From Acidiflorens sp963841945 (lineage in GTDB: Bacteria > Acidobacteriota > Terriglobia > Terriglobales > Acidobacteriaceae): a DNA stretch of 64,000 bases. The stretch spans positions 62,001-126,000 of the forward strand of contig CAWJFC010000007.1 in NCBI GenBank assembly GCA_963841945.1, given 5' to 3'. The notes under the pieces were generated by a model. It worked only from the letters and a program-made list of their open reading frames with translations, was not told the origin of the DNA and ran no database searches. Shown piece by piece: positions 54,292 through 63,735 of this stretch. Numbering within the stretch: the first letter of the stretch is position 1; each line of letters opens with the position of its first letter. The position numbers were made by a program, and so were the translations under genes.

Positions 54292-54373
54292 GCAACGTGT
54301 GCCAGCAAGATGCCGCGATTCGTTCCTCCGTCACTCGGTGGGGCATTTGGCTACGAACGAATTTCTTACAAAT

Positions 54374-57300
54374 ATGACCAGCTTAAGGCAACTCTCGCTA
54401 AGTCTTAGCGCCAGCCTCGTGGTCGTCCTTTGCCTCGTGCTCGCCGCTCACAGCTTCGACCGGAGCATTCAGCAATATGTGCATATGGCCTGGGGTGAGA
54501 AAGACGGCGCTCCGGCGGGGATTTTGGCCCTCGCTCAGACGACCGATGGATACTTGTGGGCCGGTAGTATCGATGGTCTCTACCAATTCGATGGAGCAAG
54601 TTTCCAGCGCTATCGTCCTCAGGCTGTCTACGCGCTGCTCGCTCGTCCGAATGGCGATCTTTGGATCGGGGGCCAGTCAACGATTGCATTGTTGCGCGGG
54701 GGCAACGAGAGAGTCTACAGCGCGGACGATGGCGTACCGAATGCGACCGTCGTTCATCTTGCGGCAGACGCCGAGGGAACGGTTTGGGCTTCGACACAAG
54801 CCGGATTGATGCACCTCGAGGGTAATCGCTGGGTCCAGGTAGGTCGCGACTGGGGTCTTCCCGGAAAAATAGCTTTGGGCATCTGCCTTGACCACCACGG
54901 CATCCTCTGGGTCGCGACGGAGAATACCATCGTTTTTCTGCAGCCTGGAGCTCACAGATTTCAGACAACTGGCGTCACAACCAGTCGCCTCGACGGAATT
55001 GTTGAAGCACCGAACGGAAGGCTCTGGCTCATTGGAGCGGACGGATTTGTGAAACCAATGCCGCTGCAGGCCGGCTTGCGGCCATCCGACAAGGCGGAAC
55101 TCCTTTTTGGTACACGCGCAATAATATTTGATCACGAGGGCGCGCTTTGGATCACCACCGAGGGCCGGGGGCTTCGACGTATCCCTCGTCCAGAGGAACT
55201 CGATGCTCATGTGTATCAAGAGCCGAAAGATACCTTTGAGAGCTTTGGGACGAGGCAGGGACTCACCGATAATGTCGTCCGTGCAATTCTGCAAGACAGT
55301 GAAGGCAACATCTGGGTCGGCACCAATAGCGGCCTGGATTCCTTCCGCAAAGGCAGATTAGCTCCGGTCGTTCCGCCTTTCGCAACGGTTCAAACATTGT
55401 TGACCCCGGCCAGTGCCGGAAGAATGTGGATCACCAGCTTCGATCACATGGTGGAAACCTGGGGCGACGACAAGTTCACTACGATTCGTCCCGGCGATTT
55501 GTATAACCCTACCGAACCCTATTTCTACGCATATCGCAGTCCCGGGGGTGTCGTATGGTGGTCGACGGAACGTGCCATCTACCGCTTGAAAGAAGGAAAG
55601 CTAGCGCGGATACCGCTGCCTACGATCAGGCCAAAATCCTTGTGGCCTCCCATGATCACAGGAGATAGCGGAGGTGTACTGTGGGCTGCGATTCAGGACG
55701 AAGGTATCCTCTACATGACGAGAGACGCCACCTGGCGGCACCTCGACACCCCTCCGGAGATCGCAAAGTTTACGCCCACCGTCGCGTATACCGACCCGAT
55801 GGGACGGGTCTGGTTTGGCTTTAGTGGATCAGGAATCGTAATGATCGAAGCCGGAAAACTGCATGTGCTCGCTACACCTGCGAATTCACCCGTAGGACGA
55901 GTGCTCATAACCATCCATGGCCGTGCTCGAGGTGTATGGCTAGGAGGAACAAAACTGGTTTACTTTGATGGAACACTTTTCCATGAAATGCGCCCGTTTG
56001 ATGGCGATGCATTTCGGGTCCTGGGGGTCAACGAAACTCCTGATGGCAGCCTGTGGCTTGATGAGGTGCGTGGTGTGATCCACATCCCGTCCTCTGAGGT
56101 TCTGCGGTTCCTGAACGACTGCTCCTATCATGTGCAGTACGAACTCTATACCTCCGCCGATGGCCTCGCGGGATCGTCCCGTGAGCCGTCCTCTCTGTCG
56201 AGAGAAGTCGAGGGAACGGACGGCCGATTGTGGTTCACGGCGACGAAAGGCGTGGCGTGGCTCGATCCAGCGGAGGCTTCACGAAATACGGTGCCGCCGC
56301 CAGTTTCAATCCGGTCGCTGGAGGGCGACGGCAAGCTATACAAGCCCAGTGCGAATCTGGAGTTGCCACCGCAATCGACGAATCTTAAACTCTCCTACAC
56401 GGCGCTGAGCCTCTCGGTCCCATCTCGCGTTCGCTTTCGTTACCGACTGGAGGGGATCGATACCAACTGGCAAGATCCGGGCACGCGCCGTGAAGCCTTT
56501 TATACTCGCCTGCCTCCGGGCAAGTATCACTTCCGCGTGATCGCCTGTAATAACGATGGCGTGTGGAATAACGAAGGCGCGACGCTCGACTTCCGTATAC
56601 CGCCAGCCTGGTTTCAGACGATCTGGTTCCGCATCCTCTGCCTTGCCGCGGCTTTGACGATGATGTGGAGCATCTATCGTCTTCGACTACGACAAATCGC
56701 GACATCGATCAGCGCCCGTTTCGATGAGCGCCTGGCGGAGCGAACTCGCATCGCTCGCGAGCTCCACGATACTCTTCTGCAAACCATCCAGGGCAGCAAA
56801 CTCGTCGCCTCAAATGCCCTCAAGAATGCGGACGACCCGGTTCGAACCCGCCGTGCCTTGGAGCAATTATCGGAGTGGCTGGTGCGCGCCACAGACGAGG
56901 GACGAGCCGCGCTTCATTCCCTGCGGACATCGACGATCGAGACGAACGACCTCGCAGCGGGCCTCCGCCGGGCGTTGGAAGACTGTCGAAGAGAACCTTC
57001 GATGGAAACGGTTTTTAGCGTGAATGGAAACACCCGCGAAATGCATCCGATAGTTCGCGATGAAATCTATTTGATCGGCTATGAAGCGATTCGCAATGCC
57101 CACGCTCACTCGGCTGGTAGCCGTGTCGATGCTACGTTGACCTATGCGGATGACCTTTCGTTGAGCGTCCACGACAACGGAATCGGTATAGATTCTGTGG
57201 TTGCTGAGACAGGAAAAGACGGACATTTCGGGTTGCCAAGCATGCGTGAGCGCGCGGCCCGCATTGGTGGCCGACTGACAATTGAGACCTCTGCAAACCA

Positions 57301-57409
57301 CGGGACCAAGATCAAGATTGTGATTCCTGGCAGCCTCGCATTCAGGCGACCGCGTCCTAGTCCGCTGGACAAAGTCAAGACGATCTTCGATTGGGGGAAC
57401 AAGAACTGA
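54374..57409 (+). CDS. Hybrid-type sensor: beta-propeller/Y_Y_Y sensor histidine kinase
   Basis: 1011 aa from ATG 54374; the longer frame to 54299 spoils the signal peptide (LRQLSLSLSASLVVVLCLVLAA). The periplasmic part holds Reg_prop repeats (QTTDGYLWAGSIDGLYQFDG, DSEGNIWVGTNSGLDSFRKG) forming two seven-bladed propellers, then a Y_Y_Y domain (YTALSLSVPSRVRFRYRLEG). One membrane helix (IWFRILCLAAALTMMWSIY) leads to HisKA_3 (RTRIARELHDTLLQTIQG, phospho-His) and an HATPase (DNGIGID, GLPSMRERA). Its partner is the preceding LuxR-type regulator. Such propellers commonly sense polysaccharide fragments in Bacteroidetes; the ligand here is unknown. Confidence 0.92.
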   Translation: MTSLRQLSLSLSASLVVVLCLVLAAHSFDRSIQQYVHMAWGEKDGAPAGILALAQTTDGYLWAGSIDGLYQFDGASFQRYRPQAVYALLARPNGDLWIGGQSTIALLRGGNERVYSADDGVPNATVVHLAADAEGTVWASTQAGLMHLEGNRWVQVGRDWGLPGKIALGICLDHHGILWVATENTIVFLQPGAHRFQTTGVTTSRLDGIVEAPNGRLWLIGADGFVKPMPLQAGLRPSDKAELLFGTRAIIFDHEGALWITTEGRGLRRIPRPEELDAHVYQEPKDTFESFGTRQGLTDNVVRAILQDSEGNIWVGTNSGLDSFRKGRLAPVVPPFATVQTLLTPASAGRMWITSFDHMVETWGDDKFTTIRPGDLYNPTEPYFYAYRSPGGVVWWSTERAIYRLKEGKLARIPLPTIRPKSLWPPMITGDSGGVLWAAIQDEGILYMTRDATWRHLDTPPEIAKFTPTVAYTDPMGRVWFGFSGSGIVMIEAGKLHVLATPANSPVGRVLITIHGRARGVWLGGTKLVYFDGTLFHEMRPFDGDAFRVLGVNETPDGSLWLDEVRGVIHIPSSEVLRFLNDCSYHVQYELYTSADGLAGSSREPSSLSREVEGTDGRLWFTATKGVAWLDPAEASRNTVPPPVSIRSLEGDGKLYKPSANLELPPQSTNLKLSYTALSLSVPSRVRFRYRLEGIDTNWQDPGTRREAFYTRLPPGKYHFRVIACNNDGVWNNEGATLDFRIPPAWFQTIWFRILCLAAALTMMWSIYRLRLRQIATSISARFDERLAERTRIARELHDTLLQTIQGSKLVASNALKNADDPVRTRRALEQLSEWLVRATDEGRAALHSLRTSTIETNDLAAGLRRALEDCRREPSMETVFSVNGNTREMHPIVRDEIYLIGYEAIRNAHAHSAGSRVDATLTYADDLSLSVHDNGIGIDSVVAETGKDGHFGLPSMRERAARIGGRLTIETSANHGTKIKIVIPGSLAFRRPRPSPLDKVKTIFDWGNKN

Positions 57410-57926
57410 ATCGCTGCGCGCTCTTGTTTAAACCATTTCTGCGAGGCTTCACTTTTCACCCAAGAAAGCAAATGTCCTCTGCCCTAGCGGCAAACGTCGG
57501 CCTGTTTTGGCTCAGACCCGGGCCGTAAATGGACCATCGTTGGATCATGATTCCTGATGTCGTGTATTTGCACCGAAATCAAACCACCTGCAACTAACTG
57601 AGAGATTGAGCATTGTTGCAGAACCGACCCGGCCGCTCAAGAATCACACACGGCCTTCACACGGCAGAAGCCCGTCGAAGACCGAGTACGCCTGTCGCAA
57701 CTAGGAAGGGCCGCAAGTTGCAGGAAGCACACCGCCGACACACTGCATGGGCACAAACGCGCTGATTGATCTGTTGATCGGAGGTAAGATGGCTAATCGG
57801 CCGTCAGCCATGTCATGGTCGGAACCCTGCCGTTTCCAACCACTCTCAGAGAATTGCACGCGGTCGCGTTTTTAGCTTCTCCGCCGCGTTGTTGTGCGGG
57901 TTCTCAACGATGAGACCGTCTCTTTC
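57410..57926. other. Convergent intergenic region
   Basis: About 515 bases between the histidine kinase and the DMT transporter, both ending here. Only short unconvincing frames; no tRNA-like cloverleaf, strong hairpin or repeat was found. Confidence 0.4.
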
Positions 57927-58868
57927 TTATTGCGGTATTGGCACCGCGACTGCTTCTCGCGAAGCCTGCCTGTTTTCCCATGCGGTGATGAGTAACGTGC
58001 TACCGAGAATCAAGACTCCGCCGATAATCGCGACTAAGGTCAATTGTTCCTTGAGCCAGATGGCAGCGATGGGAATACCGAAAAATGTAATCAAGTAATT
58101 CGATAGTGCTGCCTGAATCGCATCAAGCTGTTTGAGCGCCTTCAGAAACAGAACCATCGATAGATAATTATGGAAGAAGGTGAGCAAAATGAGTCCTATC
58201 CAAGTCCTGAGAGCGAAATGGGGAATGGTAGCGAACACTCTCGATTCCTGACTGAGCGTCAATGGGGTCATGATGAGCAACATCGCCACATAAGTAAAGA
58301 ACAGCATTTCTGTCGGCGAGTAGCGTTCCAGTATCTTTTTGCCGTACGAGTTATAAAACGCGCTGCCCAAAGTACCGAGGAAAATCAAGATATTTCCATA
58401 CAAATACCCTTTTCCAAAGTGGAGAGATCGAAAATCGATATCGGAGCACATGAGCACGCCGACTATTGCCAGCGCAAAACTGACCCACCGGATCGGTGTC
58501 ATGCTTTCGTGCAAAAAGATAAACGCCAGGAATGCTGTAGCCACGGGCAGCGTCAACATCAAGAGTGCAGCATTACTGGCTAGCGACATGCGAGTTCCCC
58601 ACGTGACAAGCACTTGTCCGGGAAACACGCCCACTGCAGCCAGCAAGAAAAAGACGAAGATATCGCTTCTCCGCCAGTCCCGGCTTAGGGAATGCTTCGC
58701 CTCCAATCGAACCAGCGGATATAACATCAGTGTCGCCAGAGTCATTGGACCCCAAACGGTGAACAATGCGCCGACCTGATCTTGAACCAATTTGATGCAG
58801 GTAAACTGTAGCGCCCACATAAGATTGCAACTGAACAGTAGAAGCCAGGATCGCATGGGACGCATCAC
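57927..58868 (-). CDS. DMT-superfamily (EamA) transporter
   Basis: 313 aa with ten hydrophobic helices in two EamA halves (LLLFSCNLMWALQFTCIKLVQ..., PVATAFLAFIFLHESMTPIRW; and GTLGSAFYNSYGKKIL..., FFGIPIAAIWLKEQLTLVAIIGG). Start overlaps the aminotransferase stop by four bases, so it probably moves a substrate or product of that enzyme or of the glycosidases. Direction is not known. Last gene of the operon. Confidence 0.88.
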   Translation of the reverse strand: MMRPMRSWLLLFSCNLMWALQFTCIKLVQDQVGALFTVWGPMTLATLMLYPLVRLEAKHSLSRDWRRSDIFVFFLLAAVGVFPGQVLVTWGTRMSLASNAALLMLTLPVATAFLAFIFLHESMTPIRWVSFALAIVGVLMCSDIDFRSLHFGKGYLYGNILIFLGTLGSAFYNSYGKKILERYSPTEMLFFTYVAMLLIMTPLTLSQESRVFATIPHFALRTWIGLILLTFFHNYLSMVLFLKALKQLDAIQAALSNYLITFFGIPIAAIWLKEQLTLVAIIGGVLILGSTLLITAWENRQASREAVAVPIPQ

Positions 58869-60292
58869 CTCGAAATCAGAGTTAGCACAGTCTCAACCTC
58901 TTCCAAGGTGCTTTCAATGTCCTTCCGTGTGTGAGCAAAGGAGATGGAACATTGCTTGGTCGCGGCCGGAAAGAAATAGATACCGTTGCCAATCATTTTT
59001 CTTCGTAACTCCTGATCCAAATCGGCGTTGTGCGACGCTGCCAGATCGTGCCAGTCCTTCGGGCAATGGTCCATAAAATATATGCAGAAGGCGGAACCTT
59101 GTCTGGCGACAACCGCCTCAATCCCAGCGTTGCGAAGGATTTGTTCCAGGCCTTCCTGCATCATTTTCCCCAACGACTCAACGTGTCGATAGACTTGTCC
59201 ATCATTGGCGAGCAGGCGCTCGATGGTGGCGATTGCAGCTGCGGTGGGAACCGGATGCGCATTGTAAGTGCCGGCTAAGAGCACGCGCTTTGAAGGTACA
59301 GGATGGACGAACCAATCCATCAGATCCTTTTTGCCGCCCAGTGCGGCTATGGGATAGCCGTTGGCCATTGCTTTGCCGTAAACGGCGAGATCCGGGATCA
59401 CGCCCGCAATCTTGGCATAGCCGCCAATCCCATGACGAAAGCCGGTCTTGACCTCGTCGAAAATCAGGACAAAGTTGTACCGGTCGGCCAGCCGACGCAG
59501 CCCTTCCAGATATCCGGCCACAGGCTTGATGATCCCGAGATTCTGAAGAATTGGCTCCACGATAAGCGCTGCGATCGAGTACTTCTTACAGACATACTCT
59601 ACCGACTCAAGATCGTTGAAGTTGATGGGATGAACGAGTTGCTGGTGCTCGTGTGGAATTCCCGCGCTAATCGGAATATAAGGATATTCTCCGGGAGAAA
59701 CCCTTGGTCCGATCACATCAAGGGGCGTCATCAGATTACAGGAGACGTCGTCGTGCCACCCGTTATATCCACCTTGCATGACAATGACATGATCTCTTTG
59801 AGTGACTGCTCGAGCCAAACGAATTGCCTGATACGTAGCTTCGCTGCCAGTGTTCAGGAACTGAACCGACTCTACTGCTGGTATATGCCGGCAAATGAGT
59901 TCCGCCAACTGGCCCTCGAGCTCAGTGGTTCCAGAGCCATAAAGGCTGGCTCCTTTTCGCAACACGGAGACTACTGCTTCGGTAACAGAGGGATCGTTGT
60001 GTCCCAGGAAGTGCGGAGCAAATGCGGCATGATAGTCGATATACCGATTTCCGTCTGCATCCCAGAGATATGCGCCCTGCCCCCTAATGAATACGATCTC
60101 AGGTTGAACTGAGCGGTTGACGGAGACGACGCCGCCGGGTATGTAGCGTCGATTGCGATTGAGAATCTCCGCGGACCTGGCGTGCGACATCTCACCTCTG
60201 ATCAGTCCGTCCCCAGGACTGAGTTCGTCCAGAGACGGCAGGCTAGCGGAAGGCGCTGGCGGGTAAACGTTATCGCGATTCTGAGCGGTCAT
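58865..60292 (-). CDS. PLP-dependent class-III aminotransferase, glutamate-1-semialdehyde-mutase-like
   Basis: 475 aa, somewhat longer than HemL. Blocks include YIDYHAAFAPHFLGHNDP, TGSEATYQAIRLARA (PLP phosphate), FDEVKTGFRHG and the Schiff-base Lys in VYGKAMANGYPIAALGG. The N-terminal 35 residues are extra. Although it resembles glutamate-1-semialdehyde aminomutase, placement in a glycosidase operon suggests a different role, such as amination of a keto sugar or other carbonyl compound; this is inference. Four bases after GH20 and overlapping the DMT transporter. Confidence 0.88.
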   Translation of the reverse strand: MTAQNRDNVYPPAPSASLPSLDELSPGDGLIRGEMSHARSAEILNRNRRYIPGGVVSVNRSVQPEIVFIRGQGAYLWDADGNRYIDYHAAFAPHFLGHNDPSVTEAVVSVLRKGASLYGSGTTELEGQLAELICRHIPAVESVQFLNTGSEATYQAIRLARAVTQRDHVIVMQGGYNGWHDDVSCNLMTPLDVIGPRVSPGEYPYIPISAGIPHEHQQLVHPINFNDLESVEYVCKKYSIAALIVEPILQNLGIIKPVAGYLEGLRRLADRYNFVLIFDEVKTGFRHGIGGYAKIAGVIPDLAVYGKAMANGYPIAALGGKKDLMDWFVHPVPSKRVLLAGTYNAHPVPTAAAIATIERLLANDGQVYRHVESLGKMMQEGLEQILRNAGIEAVVARQGSAFCIYFMDHCPKDWHDLAASHNADLDQELRRKMIGNGIYFFPAATKQCSISFAHTRKDIESTLEEVETVLTLISR

Positions 60293-60295
60293 AAT

Positions 60296-62422
60296 TTAGC
60301 GCTCCTCAGCAAGCTTCTCCAGCGGAGGCAGGATGTCTCCTTCATGTGAGCTGTCCGAGAACTGTTGCAATCGTTGCTGGACTTTTCTCCAATACTCATA
60401 TTCAGCGTCCCACCTCCCCAGCGCTGAATCGAGCCGATAGGGAGAATATTCATCCAGCCACTCCGCCCGGTAAAGCGGGCGCAGTTCTGTAATAGCGTCC
60501 ATCAAGTCGACGAGGCGAGAGTGGTCCTGGTGCACGGCCTGGGACTCCCACTCGTTCCACCACCTTTCGGCATCCGGATGCGTAGTGCCGATTTGCCGCC
60601 ACAGTTCGATAAGTGCAGGGGGCGTTTGGAACTTCTGCCCGGCATAGTCGAGGAGCCGAGCACCTACTAACAAGCTATTGAGTGTCGTCGGATTGGCCCC
60701 CGAAGCCAGAGCTTGATACAGCCGAGTTTCGGCGTCTTCCGCCAACAGACGCGTTTCCCGCAAGTGTCCTTGATCCTGCAGCGCGTCCTTTAAGTACGCT
60801 GGGACAAATGGATCTCTCCACAAGGCAAACTGCGTGAACTCATCGCCCAGGACCTTTTGTAGCTCTGTTTCGGACGCGGACATGTCGCTCAGCGCGGTGG
60901 CGATATCAGGAGCGATGGTTGCGGGGAACATCACATGCGCGTAGTCCGCGAAGAAATGGGCGCGGTCCATGGGGCCGGATTGCCAAGGAGCGGCCGCTCC
61001 GTATGCCATGGCAGGAAGCGACATTCGAAAGAGCACTTGGCCGTCGTCCGCCCACACTGTGTTGACCAGACCCAGCGCTCCGGAACGCCGGCCGGCAGCC
61101 AGGAAAGTATCTATGTTTTCAAATGTCGTATTGAAATCTGGAGCTATGTTGTCATAGCTCATGACTCCGGGCTCCACTATGTGAGGGACATGACTGGCAG
61201 CTAATGGGGCAAGCCAGTGCTTGTAGGTAGGATCTTCTGAGGTGTAATACCACGCGGCAGCAATCAGTCCAGGAGGAAGATCGGGAATCATCTGGGGGTA
61301 TTTCACCATGATGTCGTCGAATGCGATGACGTGCTTCCCTCGTTCCTGGAACAGGCGCGTGGCAACCGCCAGTTGCTTCACGAACAATGCGGTTGGCGAC
61401 GCGCCCGTGCCAGAGGCGCGAGTAGCTCGCTCGATTTGAAACGTCTCATCGAGACCAATATGGACGAACGGACTGGGGAACAAGTCGGCTAACTGGTTGG
61501 CCCAATCGGTGAGCAGGGGCGCAACCTTCGGATTATTGGGATCGAATTCAGTTCCGTGTGGCTGATCGGACAACGCTGAATATTTTTCGATCCGAAACAG
61601 ATCGTGCTGGTGAGCGTAGAGATCGAGGTTAGGTATCACATCAATGTGGCGCTGGCGTCCATAGGCAACAATGCGCCGTACTTCATCTTGCGTGAGGCGT
61701 CCATCTGGATTGAGAAGAGGGTAACCGCGCAGCTCTATACTGTCTTCCGAGTAAAGATAGTATTGGTTGGACTTCCAGCGCGCCAGAAAGTTTAACTGCC
61801 TCTCGATTTCGTCCTCTTTCGGTAACGGGCCGTGGCTTATATCGACCATGGTTCCCCGGTACGCAAGCGATGGCCAATCGTGAATGTCGACTTCTGGAAG
61901 CGAGGCATCGGCTGCGCTCCCCTCGGCCAACTGGCAAAGGGTTTGTACCGCGTAGAACAATCCGGCCGATGACTTGGCTTGAACCGAGCCACCGTCAGGC
62001 GTCATTTTCAGCATGTAAGATTCGCGCGACTCGGGTCCCGGCTGTTCGCCAGGAAGCGGCAGTGGACTAACCTCGCCGGTCCGCTTCAGCACGATCACGC
62101 GTTCCGACGATTCGCCCATGGAGATCAGAACAGCTTCCTTGGCGATGTCGGAGAGACAGGCCGACAACTGTTCCGCGGCAAAGCGATCTTCAATCGCGGG
62201 TTCTCCCACCAATCGGATGCCCATGCCGCGTACGCGAAGCTGATGCGTCCCATAATTTATTTGTTGGGGTTGAGGCAGGAGCGCGTTATGTCCAGACATG
62301 GCCCACGCGGTTATCACGAATGCGCGAACAACAATGGGGCTAAACATCAGCCAGCGCGCGAGTCCACAACTTACAAGGTTAGCCCACGTCCTTCGCTGCC
62401 CTGACTGAATTGCTTCTGCCAT
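60296..62422 (-). CDS. Glycoside hydrolase family 20-like beta-N-acetylhexosaminidase
   Basis: 708 aa. An N-terminal membrane/signal segment (ARWLMFSPIVVRAFVITAWA) is followed by a GH20b-like domain and a TIM barrel starting WPSLAYRGTMVDISHGP. Catalytic Asp325-Glu326 sit in HIGLDETF, against the usual HxGGDE, with Gly changed to Leu. The C-terminal 200 residues are helical and extra to the family. It would release terminal GlcNAc/GalNAc from glycans; exact substrate unknown. Five bases after GH27 and three before the aminotransferase: one transcript. Confidence 0.85.
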   Translation of the reverse strand: MAEAIQSGQRRTWANLVSCGLARWLMFSPIVVRAFVITAWAMSGHNALLPQPQQINYGTHQLRVRGMGIRLVGEPAIEDRFAAEQLSACLSDIAKEAVLISMGESSERVIVLKRTGEVSPLPLPGEQPGPESRESYMLKMTPDGGSVQAKSSAGLFYAVQTLCQLAEGSAADASLPEVDIHDWPSLAYRGTMVDISHGPLPKEDEIERQLNFLARWKSNQYYLYSEDSIELRGYPLLNPDGRLTQDEVRRIVAYGRQRHIDVIPNLDLYAHQHDLFRIEKYSALSDQPHGTEFDPNNPKVAPLLTDWANQLADLFPSPFVHIGLDETFQIERATRASGTGASPTALFVKQLAVATRLFQERGKHVIAFDDIMVKYPQMIPDLPPGLIAAAWYYTSEDPTYKHWLAPLAASHVPHIVEPGVMSYDNIAPDFNTTFENIDTFLAAGRRSGALGLVNTVWADDGQVLFRMSLPAMAYGAAAPWQSGPMDRAHFFADYAHVMFPATIAPDIATALSDMSASETELQKVLGDEFTQFALWRDPFVPAYLKDALQDQGHLRETRLLAEDAETRLYQALASGANPTTLNSLLVGARLLDYAGQKFQTPPALIELWRQIGTTHPDAERWWNEWESQAVHQDHSRLVDLMDAITELRPLYRAEWLDEYSPYRLDSALGRWDAEYEYWRKVQQRLQQFSDSSHEGDILPPLEKLAEER

Positions 62423-62427
62423 AAATA

Positions 62428-63594
62428 TTAGCCGCCTCGTTTTACCCGGAGCATGACCACCCCATGCTGAGGCACGGTCGCCGTGTACCTATCTTGGAAT
62501 GACCCGAGATCTTTCTTCGCCCAGAGGTCCCGCAAGACTAAGGAGTTGCCGAGGCCAACATCACTAAAGTCCAGCGTCACCGACATAGATCCCCAGCCGC
62601 GGTTAAACATACCCACTGCGGTGCTTCCATCCTTCAAGGGCTTCGCCCACACCTCCAAGGGCCCTTCTTGTTTGATCCGGTGACCCTGGACGCCGAGCGG
62701 GTCTTGGTCTATGGCAAGCACCTCCGGGTTTGTGAGAAGTGCCTGGGTCTGAGCATCCATGTCTGCCAGGTTGTTGCCGGCCATGAGCGGAGCCGCGAGT
62801 ATGCACCACAGACTCATGTGCGTCCGATACTCGTCCGTGGTCATCCCTCCGTTACCAATTTCAAGCATGTCGGGGTCATTCCAATGGCCGGGCCCGGCAA
62901 ACTGCTCGAGGCCGTTCTGCCCGAACCCAAGTTCCGCCATTACGTAGTAGTTGTCGCGAATGTCGTCGTCCGTACGCCAGAGGTTGCCTCCCACGGAGGC
63001 ACCCCACTCCCAACTCTTCTGCATTCCGTATTGGCACATGGCATACACCATAGGCCGACCGGTCTTCTTCAGCGCATCGCCCATTCTCTTGTACGCCGCA
63101 ACCTGATCGCCCATGCCGTCATAGCTGCACAGGTCGTACTTCAAATAATCCATTCCCCAATCGGCATAGGTTTGGGCATCCTGTTCCTCATGACCATAAC
63201 TCCCGGCATAACCTTCACAGGTTCTTGGGCCGGGCGAAGAGTAGATTCCCATTTTCAAGCCCCTCCTATGAACGTAATCGGCTAGTCGCTTCATGTCAGG
63301 AAACTTTGCATTGGGGCGGATGTAGCCGGAAGCATCACGACTTCCCTGCCAACAGTCATCGATCAGGACGTATACATATCCGGCGGACTTCATGCCACTG
63401 CCCACTATCGCGTCCGCCTGAGCCCGCACTACTGAATCGCTCACCTCACAAGCAAAGTGATTCCAACTGTTCCACCCCATGGGCGGAGTGCGTGCCAGGA
63501 TAGAATCCTGTGCCCGGGCCAACCCGGTCCAAGACAACGAAAGGAGAACGATGAGCAGGAAGGCCGGACCGTGATTTGTAATCTTCATTCTCAT
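62428..63594 (-). CDS. GH27 alpha-galactosidase (or related), exported
   Basis: 388 aa with a signal peptide (AFLLIVLLSLSWTGLARAQ). Family blocks PPMGWNSWNHFACEV, VLIDDCWQG, and the nucleophile Asp154 in YLKYDLCSYDG; acid/base Asp in WRTDDDIRDNY; and FAGPGHWNDPDMLEIGN. Removes terminal alpha-galactose (or alpha-GalNAc). Ends five bases before the GH20 gene. Confidence 0.93.
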   Translation of the reverse strand: MRMKITNHGPAFLLIVLLSLSWTGLARAQDSILARTPPMGWNSWNHFACEVSDSVVRAQADAIVGSGMKSAGYVYVLIDDCWQGSRDASGYIRPNAKFPDMKRLADYVHRRGLKMGIYSSPGPRTCEGYAGSYGHEEQDAQTYADWGMDYLKYDLCSYDGMGDQVAAYKRMGDALKKTGRPMVYAMCQYGMQKSWEWGASVGGNLWRTDDDIRDNYYVMAELGFGQNGLEQFAGPGHWNDPDMLEIGNGGMTTDEYRTHMSLWCILAAPLMAGNNLADMDAQTQALLTNPEVLAIDQDPLGVQGHRIKQEGPLEVWAKPLKDGSTAVGMFNRGWGSMSVTLDFSDVGLGNSLVLRDLWAKKDLGSFQDRYTATVPQHGVVMLRVKRGG

Positions 63595-63735
63595 ACCTCG
63601 TGCGACGGCATCAGTTCGTTTGACGCTGTTCTTATTGCCTCCAGTTAACGAGTTGTGGCAGGCTCTTCAAACCGTAACGAACATTCTCTTTTGCAGATGT
63701 AAAGCAAGCCCGAATCCACATTGCCGCTTCTCCCG

